A DNA stretch of 64,000 nucleotides, from the NCBI RefSeq assembly GCF_945873775.1, contig NZ_CAMCEC010000007.1, positions 51,296-115,295 of the forward strand. Direction: 5' to 3'. A program made the position numbers and the translations under genes. This document shows, in pieces, positions 61,398 through 64,000 of this stretch; the stretch's first letter is position 1, and each line of letters opens with the position of its first letter. The stretch is from an uncultured Treponema sp. (GTDB lineage Bacteria > Spirochaetota > Spirochaetia > Treponematales > Treponemataceae). The notes beneath the pieces were generated by a model that saw only the letters and a list, made by a program, of their open reading frames with translations, did no database searches and was not told the origin of the DNA.

Positions 61398-62570
61398 ATG
61401 GCGTTATCAATAGAAACGAAATGCATTCACTTGGAAAACGAGGACAATTGTAAAAACCACTACGGCGCGGTAAGTTTTCCGATTTATCAGACAGCAACTT
61501 ATGCGCATCCGGGAGCAGGAAAAAGCACTGGCTTTGATTATTCTCGGCTGCAAAATCCAACCCGTGAGCAGCTTGAAAAAACTGTCGCTTCTCTTGAAAA
61601 CGGAATTGATGCGTTTGCACTTTCAAGCGGAATGGCAGCGATAAGTCTTTTGATGGAGTTTTTTTCTCCGGGCGACAATTTGATTGTGGATTCTGATCTT
61701 TACGGCGGAAGCATAAGACTGTTCGACAATGTTTCAGCAAAAAATGGAATTGAATTCACCCGCACAGAATTCAGCAAAGTTCGCAATGAAAACGGAATTG
61801 AAAATTTAATCACAAAAAACACAAAGGCTCTTTATGTGGAAACTCCCACAAATCCGATGATGAATGTTTCGGACATTTTGCTTCTTTCTAAAATTGCAAA
61901 AAAGCACGGACTTCTTTTGATTGTAGACAACACATTTCTTTCGCCATATTTTCAAAATCCGCTTAACCTTGGCGCAGACATCGTAATTCACAGCGGAACA
62001 AAATATCTTGGCGGACACAACGACACGCTTGCAGGATTTGTTGTCACAAACAGAACTGACATTCAGGAAAAACTGCGGTTTCTTATAAAGACAACTGGAG
62101 CTGGACTTGCGCCGTTTGACTGCTGGCTTATTTTGCGCGGAATAAAAACTTTGGCTGTAAGAATGGAGCGCGCTCAGGAAAACGCATTTAAAATTGCAAA
62201 CTGGCTAAAAGAAAGTCCGCTTGTTGAGCGTGTAATTTATCCGGGCTTTTCTGAGCATCCGGGACACGAAATAATGAAAAAACAGGCAAGAGGATTCGGC
62301 GCAATGATTACATTCCAAGTCAAGTCGCAAAAACTCGCGCTTTCAATTCTGGAAAAAGTTTCGCTTATTCGTTATGCTGAAAGTCTTGGCGGCGTTGAAA
62401 CTTTAATAACTTATCCTGCAACTCAAACGCATGCTGATGTTCCGGAAGAGCTTAGAATAAAAAACGGAATCACAAATGCAACATTGAGGCTTTCCGTTGG
62501 AATTGAAAACTGCGATGACCTTATAAAAGAATTTGAGCGGGTATTTTCACAGGCGCAAAAAGAGGAATAG
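61398..62570 (+). CDS. Trans-sulfuration-family PLP enzyme (cystathionine gamma-synthase/lyase or methionine gamma-lyase type)
   Basis: ETKCIHLENEDNCKNHYGAVSFPIYQTATYAHPG...YSRLQNPTREQLEKTVASLENG...DIVIHSGTKYLGGHNDTLAG. Confidence 0.9.
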   Translation: MALSIETKCIHLENEDNCKNHYGAVSFPIYQTATYAHPGAGKSTGFDYSRLQNPTREQLEKTVASLENGIDAFALSSGMAAISLLMEFFSPGDNLIVDSDLYGGSIRLFDNVSAKNGIEFTRTEFSKVRNENGIENLITKNTKALYVETPTNPMMNVSDILLLSKIAKKHGLLLIVDNTFLSPYFQNPLNLGADIVIHSGTKYLGGHNDTLAGFVVTNRTDIQEKLRFLIKTTGAGLAPFDCWLILRGIKTLAVRMERAQENAFKIANWLKESPLVERVIYPGFSEHPGHEIMKKQARGFGAMITFQVKSQKLALSILEKVSLIRYAESLGGVETLITYPATQTHADVPEELRIKNGITNATLRLSVGIENCDDLIKEFERVFSQAQKEE

Positions 62571-62576
62571 AATTTT

Positions 62577-63752
62577 ATGGAACAGAATCTTGACTTTGAC
62601 ACAATCGTTGACAGAAAAAATACAGACTGCCTAAAATACGACTTTGCAGTTCGGCGCGGACTTCCAGAAGATGTGCTTCCGCTTTGGGTTGCCGACATGG
62701 ACTTTAAAACTTCAAGCTGCATAATCGATGAGCTTAAAAAAGTTTGCGAGCATGGAATTTTTGGATACACAGAAACTCAAACTGAATACTTTAACGCGGT
62801 TGCTAGCTGGATGCAAAATCAGCACAACTGGAAAGTTCAGGAAGAATGGCTTATAAAAACACCGGGCGTTGTGTTTGCTCTTGCAATGGCGGTAAAAGCC
62901 TTCACGCAAAAAGGAGACGCCGTTATTTTGCAGCTGCCAGTTTACTATCCGTTTATGGAAGTAATCCGCGACAACGAAAGAAAAGTTGTAAGCAGCGATC
63001 TTGTTCTGGGCAACGACAACCGCTACCAAATTGACTTTGCCGACTTTGAAAATAAAATAATTCAAAACAACGTAAAATTATTTTTTTTGTGCAGCCCGCA
63101 TAATCCTGTGGGAAGAGTCTGGAGCAAGGAAGAGCTTTTACAGCTTGGAGAAATTTGCCTTCGCCACAAAGTAATTGTTGTAAGCGATGAAATTCACAAC
63201 GACTTTATTTTTGAAGGACAGCACAATGTGTTCGCTTCATTAAACGAAGAACTTGCAAATATAACAGTAACTTGCACTTCACCAAGTAAAACTTTCAATC
63301 TTGCGGGAACGCTTATTTCAAATATTTTTATTTCAAATCCTGAGCTTAGAAAAAAATTTCAAAAACAAGTTGACGCTGCTGGAATAAGCCAGCTGAGCGT
63401 GTTCGGAATAAAGGCTTGCCAGGCAGCATACCAGCACGGGCTTGAATGGTTCACTTCTGTAAAAAAATATATAAAGGCAAACATTGATTTTATTGAAGAG
63501 TTCACGCAAAAAAATCTTTCTGACGTAAAAATGATTAAACACGAAGGAACTTATCTTGCCTGGCTTGACTTCCGCGGAACTGGAGTTAATGTGCAGGAAC
63601 TTGAAGACTTGATTATCAACAAAGCAAAACTTTGGCTTGACAGCGGAAAAATTTTCGGAACATCAGGAAACGGATTTCAGCGGATAAATGCCGCCTGCCC
63701 GCGCAAAACACTTGAAGAAGCAATGAAAAGAATTCAAAAGGCGCTGAAATAA
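62577..63752 (+). CDS. MalY/PatB-type aminotransferase (cystathionine beta-lyase)
   Basis: FDTIVDRKNTDCLKYDFAVRRGLPEDVLPLWVADMDFKTSSCI...CSPHNPVGRVWSKEEL...VVSDEIHNDFIF...CTSPSKTFNLAG. Confidence 0.9.
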   Translation: MEQNLDFDTIVDRKNTDCLKYDFAVRRGLPEDVLPLWVADMDFKTSSCIIDELKKVCEHGIFGYTETQTEYFNAVASWMQNQHNWKVQEEWLIKTPGVVFALAMAVKAFTQKGDAVILQLPVYYPFMEVIRDNERKVVSSDLVLGNDNRYQIDFADFENKIIQNNVKLFFLCSPHNPVGRVWSKEELLQLGEICLRHKVIVVSDEIHNDFIFEGQHNVFASLNEELANITVTCTSPSKTFNLAGTLISNIFISNPELRKKFQKQVDAAGISQLSVFGIKACQAAYQHGLEWFTSVKKYIKANIDFIEEFTQKNLSDVKMIKHEGTYLAWLDFRGTGVNVQELEDLIINKAKLWLDSGKIFGTSGNGFQRINAACPRKTLEEAMKRIQKALK

Positions 63753-63758
63753 ATTTTG

Positions 63759-63787
63759 TTGAAAAAGTTGAACAGTGATTTTATAAT
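63759..63787 (+). promoter_or_regulatory. Predicted promoter of the terminal small lipoprotein gene
   Basis: TTGAAA-17 nt-TATAAT, six nt before ATG 63794. Confidence 0.65.
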
Positions 63788-63793
63788 TATTGC

Positions 63794-63962
63794 ATGAAAC
63801 ATTTTAAATTATTTTCTTCACTCAAAGCTGTTGTTTGCATTGCCGCCTTATGGGGGGCTGTGCAGCTGCTCTGGTTTAGACGGAATTTTTTCAGATGACG
63901 AAGATGATAGCAGCTCAAAGGAATCTTCATTTGCAGGAAAATACACAGATAGTGTACAATAA
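63794..63962 (+). pseudogene. Short lipoprotein-like ORF interrupted at a G6 tract (phase-off, pseudogene or assembly error)
   Basis: Frame 0 gives MKHFKLFSSLKAVVCIAALWGAVQLLWFRRNFFR-stop. Removing one G from 63852-63857 gives MKHFKLFSSLKAVVCIAALWGLCSCSGLDGIFSDDEDDSSSKESSFAGKYTDSVQ-stop. Confidence 0.55.
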
Positions 63963-64000
63963 AGTTCGCAATTTGGGGTAGAAAAAAGCCATTGAAAATT

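Overview
The window looks like a host-associated Treponema-type spirochaete chromosome, judging from gene content and order. About 28 kb (roughly 12.7-40.9 kb, minus strand) is one run of translation and transcription genes: tRNA-Thr, rpmG, tRNA-Trp, secE, nusG, rplKAJL, rpoBC, rpsL, rpsG, tuf, the S10/spc/alpha ribosomal protein clusters, secY, rpoA, rplQ and a small zinc-ribbon protein. fusA, rpsD, adk and map are missing from their usual places, and infA lies at 1.9 kb opposite a dksA-like gene. Flanks hold ppk1 (partial), a branched-chain amino-acid ABC operon with a CBS protein, histidine/purine/pyrimidine genes, a GGDEF-EAL protein, a YgiQ radical SAM protein, and an amino-acid ABC transporter with C-S lyase genes. 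Main non-routine signals: (1) a dispersed family of inverted-repeat elements made of 9-bp stems around a TCAAG loop, with compensatory stem changes and TGTCATT/AATGACA ends, in both single-hairpin and two-hairpin (about 62-102 bp) forms; (2) a lipoprotein with a SUMF1/FGE-sulfatase domain whose 3' end looks like a diversity-generating-retroelement variable region and which also carries a G8 tract in its coding strand; (3) poly-G/C tracts (G9, C9, G8, G6) at regulatory or coding positions, including G9 six nt upstream of the -35 of a c-di-GMP gene promoter and G6 in a frameshifted, apparently leaderless lipoprotein gene; (4) a 'UroD-like' protein with the H-x-C...C zinc motif of thiol/corrinoid methyltransferases next to sulfur amino-acid genes; (5) a HisA-HisI-HisE fusion. 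All assignments come from reading the sequence; no database search was run.
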